A stretch of 64,000 nucleotides of DNA from NCBI RefSeq assembly GCF_013373865.1, contig NC_050474.1, positions 22,929,716 through 22,993,715 of the forward strand, given 5' to 3'. Source of the stretch: Monomorium pharaonis. Its lineage: Eukaryota; Arthropoda; Insecta; Hymenoptera; Formicidae. The translations under genes and the position numbers were made by a program. Under the pieces are notes generated by a model, which saw only the letters and a program-made list of their open reading frames with translations, ran no database searches and was not told the DNA's origin. Within the stretch, counting starts at the first letter, position 1. The number at the start of each line of letters is the position of its first letter. Shown here piece after piece: positions 32,656-45,450 of this stretch.

Positions 32656-35600
32656 CAATATAAAACTGCAATTCAACAATTTAAATTAACTGCTAGAATT
32701 TTTTTCTCCATTTCGAATTTTTATTTTCTAGCTTTCTCTCAAATTAATTGCTAGACATTCTTCTTTTGAATTTCATCTTCGCCTACCGGCGATTCTCTTT
32801 CGAATAGAACCACTTCTTCAATGCCGCGAGAGCTTCCTTCCGCCAAAAGTCGATCGATATCTCCAAGGTGAAATGTCGGTGGTCTCGAGGTAGCAGATCG
32901 CGTTGACAGAAGAGGAAATACTATTTCCTATTCGATTAGCTTGTCGCGACGGCGACGGCAACAACGTTGAGTCTGGAGCCGCAGGTAAAAGACAAGTAAC
33001 GTCTATAATCGAAACTTCGATTTTGTCTGCATTGAAATTTGGTTGGCATTGAACTCGTTTCCACGACGGAAAGTGGCAGTAAAAATAGCAGGAGATACGC
33101 AAGATATCTCAAACGATATAAAGCATATAATTCTGTATGTGTACTCTCTATACAGATAATTTTAATTTTAATTTTATTGTAAAATCATATACTCCCCTAG
33201 TTTTCTAAATTCTAAGTTCTTTGATTGTAATAATTGAAGCTCTTTTGAAGAATTTTGAATATATTTTTAATATCCATTTTAACATTCAATACATTACATC
33301 GAGAAACTTCAAAAGTTAAGAAAATGTAGAATTAAATAGAAATTAAATAAAAGTTAAATATTAAAATGGTTTTAGATTACTGTATTAAAAAAAAACATCT
33401 TTTAATGTTGTACTGGACAACAAATTTTATGCGATAAATATATCAGCCTTGCTTCTATGAGTTTGGATTATAATGATAATCCAAAGATAAATGGCTTGGT
33501 AAGACGCATCAACTAAGGACGGAAATTTATAATCTCCGTATTATGAATTTAATTGCCGTGCGGAATTTCCTCGAGTCTCGGTCGCTTGTCGTACGGTACA
33601 TTTAAAAGAGTCCATAATTTCATCCGCGTATAATATCGCGGATCAGCCGTCCGCGCGCTCCGGGATTATGTTAAACGTCGCATCCGCCTAGACATCGTAT
33701 TTTTCTCCGGGACTTTACTTGCCGAACACCAACCTGAGATATACCGATGGCGCTTAATTGCACTGTTAGCCGAGCTATTATGAAAATCCTCCCCAATATA
33801 TAACTTTGTCTTTTTTAAATCACGTTGAAATTGAGCTTAACACGCGCGGTATCGGTTACTATCACTGTGATAAGGGAACGTTCTTCCGAATCGAAGCAAG
33901 TCCCGATCATTAATCTCGCACGCCATTTTCTTCAATCTAATCTAATTCAATTAAAGTCACTCTAATGATGATTTCCAATGTAGACTTAGCAAAAAGCGGA
34001 ACAAGAGCAAGATAAATGTCTTCAAATTTTGCTAAAACAAAAAAAGGGTTAACTGTCGTATGAATTGCAATAACAGCAGTTCATAAAGTATTAATCAAAA
34101 TATTCATAAATTCTTATTTAAAATGGACAACTTTTATACCATCTAGCTCATCTTTTAAAAGCAAGATTTAATTTCTAATGATATTCATTAGACGAAGACT
34201 TTTTATAGTTTCCACGTCATCGCGCCATTGGCGAATTAATTTATCAAGAAATAGGAGCGGGTGAGTCGTGAAAATTCTATTGTCGCGTGTTCGACTTACG
34301 TATGAATATATCGCGCCTTTTTACCGCACCATGTCGCGAATGCTTTTTTAGCGATTCCTGTTGTCAGCCGGAACGATAAATTCCCATTATTCTCGAAAAA
34401 GCTCCTCCCATCGCCTCGGCCATGCGCCACGCGAATACATTTGCGCAACGAAATTTCGCACAAGCGGCAAATCCATATTTTTTTTTACGCAACGAGCAAC
34501 CGATGGTCCCTCTACCCCGTGCGAACGCTGAAGTAGTTTTTGCATTAAGTATTTTTAAATATGCACTGATATTTTTTTTATTAATTTTAATAGAGCGAAG
34601 TTTCTTTCGATCGAGTTCGAAGGCTTCGGAGTTTCTCCATCGTTGCGAATTTACTCGCGCAACGCGTGATCCCGTTTCATGTGGAAAAGCGCTGTCTGAT
34701 ATGGGGAAGAACATAAAAATCGCGGAAATGATTTCACCGCTGTAACAATATTATGCATGCGAGAACGTACTCACGATTGCGATCTACATGCATAATACGT
34801 GCACCCTGCTGGCGCCGTATGCAGTTCGCGATTCCCGAGGTCAACAGATCTCGCTTCCGCAAACGCGATACCGAGGATTTCCTCGCATAAAATGACGTTA
34901 CTAATTTACTAGCTTAATTAATCAAACTGAATGATTAAATATTCATTATTGCGTAACTGCAAATAGGTGACATCATTAGCTATAGAAAAAATTAATTTTT
35001 AATACAAATGTTTTATAATGAAATTATTTTTCCAATTTAACATTACGTGTCGTTTTTCTTTACCGTAAATATTTTTTTTATTAATTAAGATAAAACCATG
35101 ATAAGTCTTATATAATTAAAAAATCGTGGGAAGATCAACGATCAATGGTCGTGACGGGATCTTAGTGCTGAGTAATATTTCTTAATTTTATATACATTTT
35201 TTAGGTCTTTTAAACTGCACACTTTTGGTTTAAAACGCAGTTTTTATATTTGAATCAAAATTATAACAACACAATAAATTGATAATCAATTTATAATAAG
35301 CACATCTCTAAAAATATGATGTTAACAAATATCTTAAAATTGTGCAATGAGAATTTATTGATGAAAATATTATCTCAGCAAGGATAACTTTTTTTTAATT
35401 AAAATATAAGTATTCGAACAAAAGGGTGACCGTGACTCTCGATTAAATTGATTGAACAGAACGATGCGGTTGACACAGCGATCCCCGGTCCTGATGCCCG
35501 ATACGGCTCAGTTGATTGACCTCGAAGCTAAATTTGCCTAGGGATCGCAACTAAACAGGCGCGTACTTGGTTACTAGACTATCGACATATTTTGGCTCAT

Positions 35601-38206
35601 AGTCATTAGGTAAATCTAAATGTGTATACATAGCGCGAAAAGCCTGCTAAAATCTGCATCAAGTAGCTAGGCGAAACTTAATGTTAATGACCACTTTCGC
35701 TTACTGGAAGACATCTCTCTCTTTAAATAATCCTTTTCTTCTCGCGTTAAATCCGAAATACTTCTCGATGAGCTTCTTCTCTATCTATAAAATGTACATT
35801 CCTAATTTACATAGAATAAGTTCTTGAATTCTTAAAATTCACTTAGAATTCGTTACGCTGCGTTTTAACTATATGGAAAGTCGATTAAACTCGCGAAGTC
35901 TGCATGCCAAGAAATTCGTAGCTAACAGTCGCCACTGTTTTTACAATGTGTGGTGATTACGCGAACTCATTTTCATGAGAGAGTGAGAGACTGAGAGGGA
36001 AGTCGACCGAGTTTTCTCGGTCCTTTGTGCCCGCTTCGCCGTATCGCTAATCGGAAAACGGATGCAGCCATACTGACGGAGTGGAGTTTAGCCGATGAAT
36101 CAAAACGTAGTTTGTGTGTCGGCGGCGGGTAATGTATCGAGGCTCGCCGAGTATGTAAAGAAGCTGCTGGCATCGCACGTAGTAGTTCGAACAAACTACA
36201 TATTGATAGCGCGCATACCCTCCCCCTCTCTCTCTCTCTCTCCCTCTCCCGGCGACACGTGTCGGCGGCCGGTGCAGAGCCGAGAGTAAATGTATCTGTC
36301 ATTAGAGCGCAAAATAAGCGCTACCGTCATCGGCCAGCTCGTCAGGAATTGGCCTTCCCCGGATTGGCGCAAGAAGACCGTGAAAAGCAGGACATTGCGA
36401 ATTAATTCTGATTTCCCGCCGATAGGAAGACGATGACAGAACAATTGTTCAAATTTTTTTAAATCAAACATAGATAAAGGTATTATAAGTAGGTTTATTT
36501 AATACGCAAATTAAAAATAAGCTGTTGTTAAAAGATATTTTCGCTTTCAGTACCATTTTGACACGTATATTTTTTTTTTTAGACAATTCTTTAGAAAGAT
36601 TAGAATTTTGTGTGTGTGTACGAGACTTTCTCTGACTGGAAAAATTTAAGTAAGAATTTTTATTTGATTAAATTAAACAAGAAATAAGCATATTGTAAAT
36701 ATCTCCTAAAAATGTTAAATTAATTGGATTAAAACTAGATGAGTTATCGTGGCAACAGTTTAAAAAAATGTTATTTAGAGAAAACACATTTAAAATTTTA
36801 CAAACAATTTATACGTTAATAATAACATTTACAAATCCCTTACCTTTAATTTCCGCTCTTTTTCTCAAGGTTCAATTAAACTATTAAAAAGTGTCAAAGA
36901 AATAATCAACTTTTTGAATTCTCAAAAGCGAGAATACATATATTTTCCTAATTTAACGTACATCAATATTAAAGTTGCTTAATCTTTGAATGATAGAACT
37001 GCGTGTCCAAAAGAAAGCTTTATTGGAAAAAAATTACATTGTCGCAATCGCAGGTCAATTTTTTCACGGCCAAACAATTCTTTTTTGACGTGTTTTTCAC
37101 ATCGTCCTTCTGTCACTAAGTTTAAACGATAACTGATGCTTTCTTTACAAAGCATCTTAGAAGAAGACACATTCTACTTGGAATTTCCTGTCTAAACAGT
37201 TTCCAGATAAAAGTTATCAAACAGACTGTATATGAATCTTCCGAGACTGTACACTATTATCAAATATCTTCCTGACACGACGGATGCAAAGTAGGTCGAG
37301 GAGGATCCCGTGTCCGTCCATCGCCATCCGTCACTACTACGAGACTGACAAGTAGAAAAACATGGGATTCCGTCAGACCTTCTTTGGGTATCTGTAGGAT
37401 CGAATTATCGTATTGGATTGAGAGATAGCCTAATGAAATTCGCCAATTTGTTTCGTGACCGCACCCTCGTTAAGACACTTCGAGCCACGCCGACCACGCC
37501 GTCGACTTAATGAAATTCATTAATCCAGCCGGTATGCATTCCATAGGGAGGCGCGGGCGCAAGGTCACTCGGCGATCCGCGCTCGCTTGCAAACGTTCTC
37601 AAACGGCAGAAAGCTCCTTATCCCTTTTAATAGTCCCTTTAAACGGCAATGCCATTCACTCCCTTTGAAACTGTCGCGACGCGGACAGCTTTATCATACC
37701 TGATCTTTCTTTATTGTACGGTGTTCGCGCGCTTAACTGGCACAGCTTAGTACGAGGACTACAATGCGGATGGCATTTTGTTTAAAGTGCTAATGCGAAA
37801 TGTTTTAAAGTTACAAACAATTTACGCTTTGAGAATATATTGAAAGCCATTAAAATAATTTGAGAGATTTGCGCTTTCGAACATTTGAACGGGAAACGTT
37901 TGGACGTTTCAAAAAATTTATGTTAATATTAATTAGATATAACAATTTTTTATAAACAGTTATCTTTATAAATTTTATGCATGTGTAATATGTTTTTATT
38001 TGTTGTAACATGCATTTATTGCATTTTAAAAGTTATTAGTTTATTGAGAATTGTTGTAAATTAGTCTTATCACGTAAAATGTTACATCATCTCCTTTCCT
38101 TTAATGAAAGCTTGGAACCCGTTTCTCAAGTTTGATATTATTATACTTAGCTTCTTTTATCTAACAGCTGTATAATCTGATATGACACGATCTCGTGATT
38201 CTTAAT

Positions 38207-38283
38207 TCAAGCATGCCTCTTTAATTTTCATGGAACTTCTTTCACGCGAGAAGTCGGGAATTTGTAATAACGAGAACATCGCG
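38207..38283. repeat. Diverged direct repeat, copy 1
   Basis: This copy of about 75 bp recurs at 39,482-39,556 in the same orientation, with roughly 85% identity by eye. It shares TGCCTCTTTAA, CACGCGAGAA and TGTAATAA. Confidence 0.75.
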
Positions 38284-39481
38284 GGGTCGGAAGAAAATAA
38301 CCAGACAATGTCGATTTCATGTATTTCAACGAATATCTTTTTGTTTTTACGATACGCTGGATATGGTTTTCTTCCGAATTAATCAAATACGCGGCGGAAA
38401 AATATCGAATGTCTCGCAAGTTCCAACGAATACGACGTTCGACGAAATCTAGTTTAAAAAACCGCATCTGTAAATTTGATGTAAATTTTGCAGTAAGGTC
38501 AAACATAAACGTTTACCGTAAAACCGGCGTGCAAAACTTCAGAACGGGGTCGACGCCGTTCTTCTCGGAGCTGCTACTTTCAGGATACTTTTTCGTCACG
38601 TTGTTTATGAAACGAATGTATTGGCTGAAACATCTGCTGTCGAAATAATTCAAGTTCTCAAATGTGTTCGAGAATCCATCTCCACACACATCATTCCATT
38701 GTTTTCTCTAATAATCAGATCGACTGGTTAATAATCGCGTGATACATTTCAACGATTAGAAGAAAGATTTTTTGTAATTAAAAATTTTATACCTCGTTTC
38801 CAGTTTATCTATAATTTTATGTAAAAATTATTGGATACAGAGTATTAAAGAATTGTTAAAACGTTTTTTAATTTTTACAATATTAATTTAAGGAAGAAGT
38901 AATTTTAATAGACGAATTTGAAGATGTTTAATAATGAGCTACTGTTTTAGGACTTCTGATTGATTATTTTATAAAAAAACATATTTAAATGTGAACTTGA
39001 AATGCAACATGTAAAAGTATAATAGTTATTTTCTTTTCTTTTCTTAAATGAGTCTATCTTCTTGCCACATTGTATTTAAATTTACACTTTATATTGATAT
39101 TTAATACTCGCTAAATGTTTAATATAAAACGAAAATATATATCCGAAATGTTCAAGGATCACCGACCTATTTTATGTAAAGACCCGCCAAGTTAAACGAC
39201 CTCGCAAAATGTTAGACGGGATATAGTCCGTCTTATATAATCTCACCAATTTCCTCTCGACGATGCAACAATCGAATAAATGTGACCGAGAATTCCTATC
39301 TCGGGATTCTTTGAAAATCAAAAGACACACGTTTCCACAGTATTTCTCATGTTTCATCAGCGATTATCCCCCTCCCCCCTCGATGACGTGACACTGATCT
39401 TCAATCAATCTCAAATTTCTCCCGAAACTTGCCAGTATCTTCACCATTCTAAAAAAAAGTCGAGCCTCCTCCAATTACACA

Positions 39482-39556
39482 TCAAGTGCCTCTTTAACTT
39501 TCACGGAATTTCTTGCACGCGAGAAATCGAGAATCTGTAATAATGAGAGCGTCGCA
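39482..39556. repeat. Diverged direct repeat, copy 2
   Basis: This is the partner of 38,207-38,283 and ends about 300 bases from the probable first-exon donor. Confidence 0.75.
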
Positions 39557-40295
39557 TCGTTAACGAGCCTCCGGAGCACGCGCGTCTGGATCACGATTTT
39601 CGCGAATCACGCGATCCTCTTCACACGTTCCCTCAAAACGATTTAAATACACGACTTTAGGCGTGCGGAGCAGTTATAAAATGACAAAATTTTCATAGAA
39701 ATGTATCAATCAGATTCGATGATTCCGCTAAGATTGCTTCCATCGAGTTTCAACAGCACTTCCATCGATTCTCGACATCGGGAAGATGACTACCGATCCC
39801 TCCGTTGACCCTTCGCGGAAAAAGATAGAAGGGAGTAGAATCGTACTTACCACATATCTTCCTCGACAGCGGAGCACGACGATTGCGTTGCGTATCACGT
39901 GAGCCGCCGGGCGTATCCGCTCGTCATATCCGCGCGTTCACTCGCACTCGCACTCGCGCGCGAGATCGCTCACTGTCGCCGCGCTGCCTCGCCACCCGCA
40001 CGCGAGAGAGAGGAGATTCGCCCTTTCTCACCGCTTCGTACTCTCCGCTTCCGGTCTCTGCGGTTCTCCCGGTCGCGCCGGTCTCTCTCGCCACGGCGCT
40101 GCTTCCGTCGATTTACGCAGGGCGCAACGCACCCTCTTCGCCCGCGAGAACCCTCGCGCTTCCTCCTCTCTTCCCGCGCCCTCCGAAAGCGCGCGACGCG
40201 CGTGTATATCTCGCCCAACAACACCTCTCTCGTAGCGATATGTCGCGACCGCCCGCTACCTCCTGGACACGGCACGAGAGCACCCACTGTACTAC

Positions 40296-40402
40296 GAGAC
40301 CAACACCACCACCAATCACCACCGCCGCCGCCGTCGCCGTCGCCGTCGCCGTCGCCGCCGCCACCGCCGCTACCACTACCACCACCACCACCACCACCGC
40401 CA
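40296..40402. repeat. CCN/GGN trinucleotide tract
   Basis: The plus strand reads as mixed CCG, CCA and GTC triplets and the minus strand as repeated GG doublets. It generates the poly-Pro, poly-Ala and poly-Gly spurious frames. The GG doublets could form weak two-quartet G-quadruplexes. Confidence 0.9.
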
Positions 40403-40526
40403 CCAGGCACGACGACCGGTGCACTACTACGATGGAAGACGTGGGGAAAACCAAGCGCGGGCGCACCACCGTCACACGTTCCGCCACCACTCCTTTTCAC
40501 TTCTTCTATTTAGCTCTCTTCTGCTC

Positions 40527-40658
<132 letters not shown>

Positions 40659-43600
40659 TTTCCTCTTTATGGACTTCTCTTTTCATTCCTCTTCTCGCAA
40701 CGTTCTATCTCCATCCTGCTGTCTCCTTATGCTATCTCGGTCCCTCGATTCTCTCCTCGACGCGGCCTCTCCTGCCTCGTATAAACTTATAAATAGATAT
40801 CTAGGTGCGTTCTATTATATTTATATATACGCGGCTTTCTTTCTCGCGCACACGCGCCGACGAGAGAGAGAGAGAGAGAAAGAGAGAACGCGAGCGCGAC
40901 ACCACTCTTTCGCCGAAGTAAAGACCGATCCCGCGTGCGTGCGTACATGCGTGCGTGCGCGTTACGTACGCTTCCTCTACATATACGGCATCCCAGAGAG
41001 AAGCAACACGCACCCTTCCCGCTGTACCGGACTCCAGGAGCGCGAAGGGGGATTTCCAGCAACGAAATTCCCGCCCGGCGCGCTCAACCACTTCCCGCGC
41101 GAGGATAGATCGAAAGGAATAATTGGAGCTGTGTTCGTCCAACGACGACGTTGACAACAGCGTCGAAGAGGCGGTGTCTACGATCCTCGGAGTCGGATCA
41201 ATCCCGGATTTCCTTTCCTTTCTTTGGCCCTCGCGCTTTTCGCTCTCGACTACGATCACGGGAAAAATCTCCTCTGCGATCTTCTGTTTTCCCCGTGGTC
41301 TCCGAGCTCTTCGCCCTCTCGTCCTCTCTCGTTACTTCCCCTTCGACCTCGCCACCCTTCGCGGCTCACGGCGAGCAACCCCGATGTCACTGCACCGCTC
41401 TCTGTCTCGCTCGAGCACCCGTACGGCCAGTGCTCCCTTCTCCTATATATACGCGCATTCCACCGCGTTCGGGTCTCGCCCCGCGTACACGTTTCTCCAC
41501 GGTGGCGCGCGCCGAGGTAGGTCTCAAATCCGGCGAATGAATTCCGACGCGAGGGATCGACGACGACGCTCGTCTGACCGGAGCAGGCGAAGAAGAAGAG
41601 CGGAGAACCTGTTTTCCGCGGGCGCGACGCACAGGCTGGACGGCGACAGCAGCACACGACGGCACTCCACGCTCTCCGCGCTCGGACGATATGCCGCCGG
41701 CACGACGCCAGCGACGCCTGGCGTCGCGACGCCCACCCCCGCTCCCGCCCGGCGCGAGACGCCGCGAGGCGACGCGAGCGTGTATAACCGAGGTATATAG
41801 CGAGGGTGGCTGTGGCGAATGTATTACCGGACTCTCGTGACGGATTTCAAGCAGGATGCTTGGAGAAAACTATGAAGTGCATCGTTCTCGCACTTTATTT
41901 ATTAAATATAATTTGCAAGGATATTTCTTTTCAAATTCCCAAGAATAATATATAATCGCGTTGTAAGTCCTTTCTTTCTTTCAACGTCTTTTTTCGTGCC
42001 GCTGGTATATCAGTAGTTATCACTAATAAAAATCAGACAAGTGATAAAAACCATATAAGGAGTACCCAGTAGCACGTGACGCGTCATAGTCAGACGCAAT
42101 ACAGTAGTGAAACTTTATATATTGTTTCACGGAGCATTACATTCGAAACTTTTTACCTTGCAATTTAAACTTATATTTGTTTAATTTATGTACAAGATTA
42201 ACTATTAACTCTTACGGTACAATGTGAAAAAAAGGTTCTTACGTTATTGATACAATCATCAAATGTTTGATCACTTTTTTATTTATTTAGTGATTTTAAA
42301 AAAATTCATAAACATACTTTCAAATTTTTTAAATAAATATCTACTTTTTTGAAAAAATAAAATGTAGTATAAATTAATTACCTTTGAAATTCTGAAAAAC
42401 TTTCATCTATAAAAATCAAACATTGAACATGGAATATTGAAATATTTATGATTGGATCTTAAGAGTTAATTTGTATAAGTATGAGGATCAGTAAAAAAGT
42501 TTATAACTAATGAAATTTCAATTGGTATGTATATATACTCATGCAGTATAAGTTTGGATAAATAGATATGACATAATTACAAAGTATAACTTAATGCAAA
42601 CTACGTACTTACATAATTAATGAAAATTTTTCCCTGAATTAGTGAATCACTGCTATTACCATTGTCGCCAAAGTTACTGCACTGTTGCATTTGCTTGTAA
42701 TTTTTTCTACAATAAATTTTACATCCCTTTTGTAACAGCGATAACCAGAAACGTTATTTTTCTTTAAACCTTTTCAGACATAGTAAAAGAAAATATATTC
42801 CTCTCGTGAAATTTTTGTCAATTAGAGCACGCGATATTAGACAAAAGAAACAAGATTGATAACGAGATAATGTTAGCAAAAGAGTCGACGGATCATGCGT
42901 GTAAGGAAAACACTTCCTCGGTGGAACGACAGCGACGACGACGACGGTGGTCGACGGAAAAATTTATTTTCGACCCATTTCAGTCGACCTACTTTCGCGA
43001 TCGCACACATCGCGTGAGGAGGGACCGTCGAGTTTACTCTCCGTGGCTCGCGGAGTATAGAGGCGGATGATTTAGCAAAGAACGCCTTGCTCTTTGTCGC
43101 GCATCGTCCTCCGACATCCTCTTGCCCTTTGCAACGAAATGCGATTATCGTTGTTTCCTTCGAGAAAGAGACAGAAAATAAGAAAAATTAAAAAGGGAAA
43201 TTAATACAAATAAATATCTACGATATGTCGACGGTGATACGAAAATTAACTAAAATAAAATTCTTATAATAAACTCTTTCACACGCGGAATTATTTTTAC
43301 GAAATACAAGATACCTATATATAAATATTTAAATGTATATATGATTATTATCTAATTTATATATAACTATAATTAAATTTTATTTTTTTATAATTGCGTG
43401 ATTTCTCACAGAAAACGTGAAAAGTGCGATTATCGTTTTACAATGATTAAAATCATGAATGTAGCGATAAGTTAAAAGATAAAGTTAAAACGAAATAACC
43501 ATTTCACGTTTTCCTACTAGTTTTGACTTTTTCGGATCCTATCCATTTTAAGGGTGCAAATTTTGCCGTTTAACTTTACGAGAGCGGAATTTATTTCTTA

Positions 43601-44929
43601 AACGGGGGATCGAAAATCAAATAAGTTTGTTGCTGTATTTTCTCACGTGCTTCGTTCTCAACCTTTTACGTCCCAAAGAAATTAGATTTATTTTTAAGTA
43701 AAAATTCTATTAAGGAAGAAATATAACTATATAATTGATCAAATAATAATTTTGAAATAATAAATATAACATCCAATTAAGCATAAGTCTTGTCTATGTA
43801 TGAGTATAATGTTCAAACAATATTGTTTATGACAGAAGACAAACTGCTTATGAATATTATTATCGTTATGGTAAAACGCAACATGGAAAATTGAATTTAA
43901 TATGAATTTCACGAATAAAAAATTTTATCATAATATTTATGAAATATATAATTGTTTGCAAAAGAGCATACACACATTATGCCTCGGGGAAATTAAGATA
44001 AAATGTAGACAGAGACTTAACATTATGGTTATTGTTATCACGTAAATTACCGCGTAAGGGATGCGTATTTTTATAGAATGTGTACGATCGATCACGAAAT
44101 TACGTCGTAAGAAATATCAGTTTACGGGCAGTTTAAGTCTCTCTTCGACTTTGCCGTACGTCCTTTTTCTCTCGATATTATGTAAAATCACGGAGACAGA
44201 AATATTCGAAAAAAAAAGAACACGGACAGTGCGACTGCCACGCGACAAAATAAGAACCGCCTCGTAACCAATATCCGCTAATATTCACTGTAGGAAAAAG
44301 AACTGAACAAAAAAAAATTAATAGTATTGAATTCGATTGTTATTAAGAGTCAATATAACGATCAGAAAAACTTTTAAGAAACTTAAAACTTTTATTAGAA
44401 TACATATTTTATCTCTACTTTTCTATCTTAAATAACAGAAGTGTTATTCTTAAATATTTAAGTTAATTAATGTAAGCAGCAACGAGTATGAAATATTCTT
44501 TTTAGCTTTAAGTAAGAAGTTACCGTTTATCCTAACAGGAGAATTTTTTGAAATAATAACAAATTAGAAACTAGTAGTGCAATGTAAAAAGTGTTCCAAA
44601 ATTATAAGTACTTTGAAAATTTGTATAAAAAACTTTGCCAATCATTATAATGAGAGTTATATATTCCCCCTATATGTTTCAACTTTGATTTTTATTTCCA
44701 TATTAATTATAATCAAAAGAGAAACGTTTTTTGTCAGATGGAATTATTTAAAGAACCCTTGTTTTATACATTTTACATTTATCTAGATAATTTTAAGTTT
44801 TCTAAGCGCAATACTGCGATGTTTTATTTTGATTAACAATTCATTTGATTTAATTAATTCAACATCGACATTCGGTAATGAGACGTTTGTCGACGTTTCA
44901 ACATCAGGTAGAGCAACTATTTTGTAGGA

Positions 44930-45450
44930 CCGGACGGCGCCGCGGAGAATTTGCGAATCGTTCCCCGGTAACCGCTGCCCATCCGACAGCTACCGCGGTC
45001 CGGCAGTGTGCGGTTTACCTCCAGTGTCTTCTCTAAATATATGATCGGTCGGCGGATAACGTCCCTGACTGCTAAACGCCACGCGGAGGGAACTTGCCGC
45101 GAGAGATCGACCCTCTTTGCGCGTTGTCTATTACAACGGCAGTATACTTGCGCTGCATAATGAAATCATGTAGGTCACACCCGAGGAGATGTGTGTGTGT
45201 GTGTCAACACACAGCGGCATTCTCGACGCCACCCGTAACCGACCGTCACGCAATAGCAAGCGTATACGCTGGCGATTTAATATTATCTGACGATACCTCG
45301 TCTCGCGTTGTCTTCTCTTTTGCTACGGCGAACAGGCTTTCGCACGATTCTCATTTCGATCCCCGGTGCGGTGACGCCAGAGCAGCGGCTGGAAAGGTGT
45401 TTTTAATCGCGTCCCGTCGTTCCCGCGGTTCTGCCGAGTAGATTGACACC
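44930..45450. other. CpG-rich patch with a minus-strand donor-like site
   Basis: This GC-rich island is isolated in AT-rich DNA. The minus strand reads CTGGAG|GTAAAC at about 45,019, a possible donor, so this could be an alternative Ca-alpha1D first exon or an enhancer. It has no supported coding content. Confidence 0.3.

Larger units (their letters stand above)
22700..39850 (-). other. Probable 17-kb first intron of Ca-alpha1D
   Basis: No coding gene is supported on either strand. The DNA alternates between AT-rich stretches and CpG-richer patches of 300-700 bp, at about 24.3-24.9, 25.4-26.1, 26.7-27.2, 27.8-28.1, 30.1-30.6, 33.5-33.95, 34.2-34.9, 35.95-36.4 and 37.3-37.75 kb. These are candidate enhancers or old exons. 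It also holds a microsatellite beside the acceptor, a degraded inverted-repeat element near 32.5 kb and a diverged direct repeat at 38.2/39.5 kb. Confidence 0.55.

Noticed and set aside
34364..34745. Overlapping 116- and 107-codon frames on opposite strands in the first intron
   Set aside because: No family resemblance, no splice signals, and both strands are open together, as expected by chance in a GC-richer patch.
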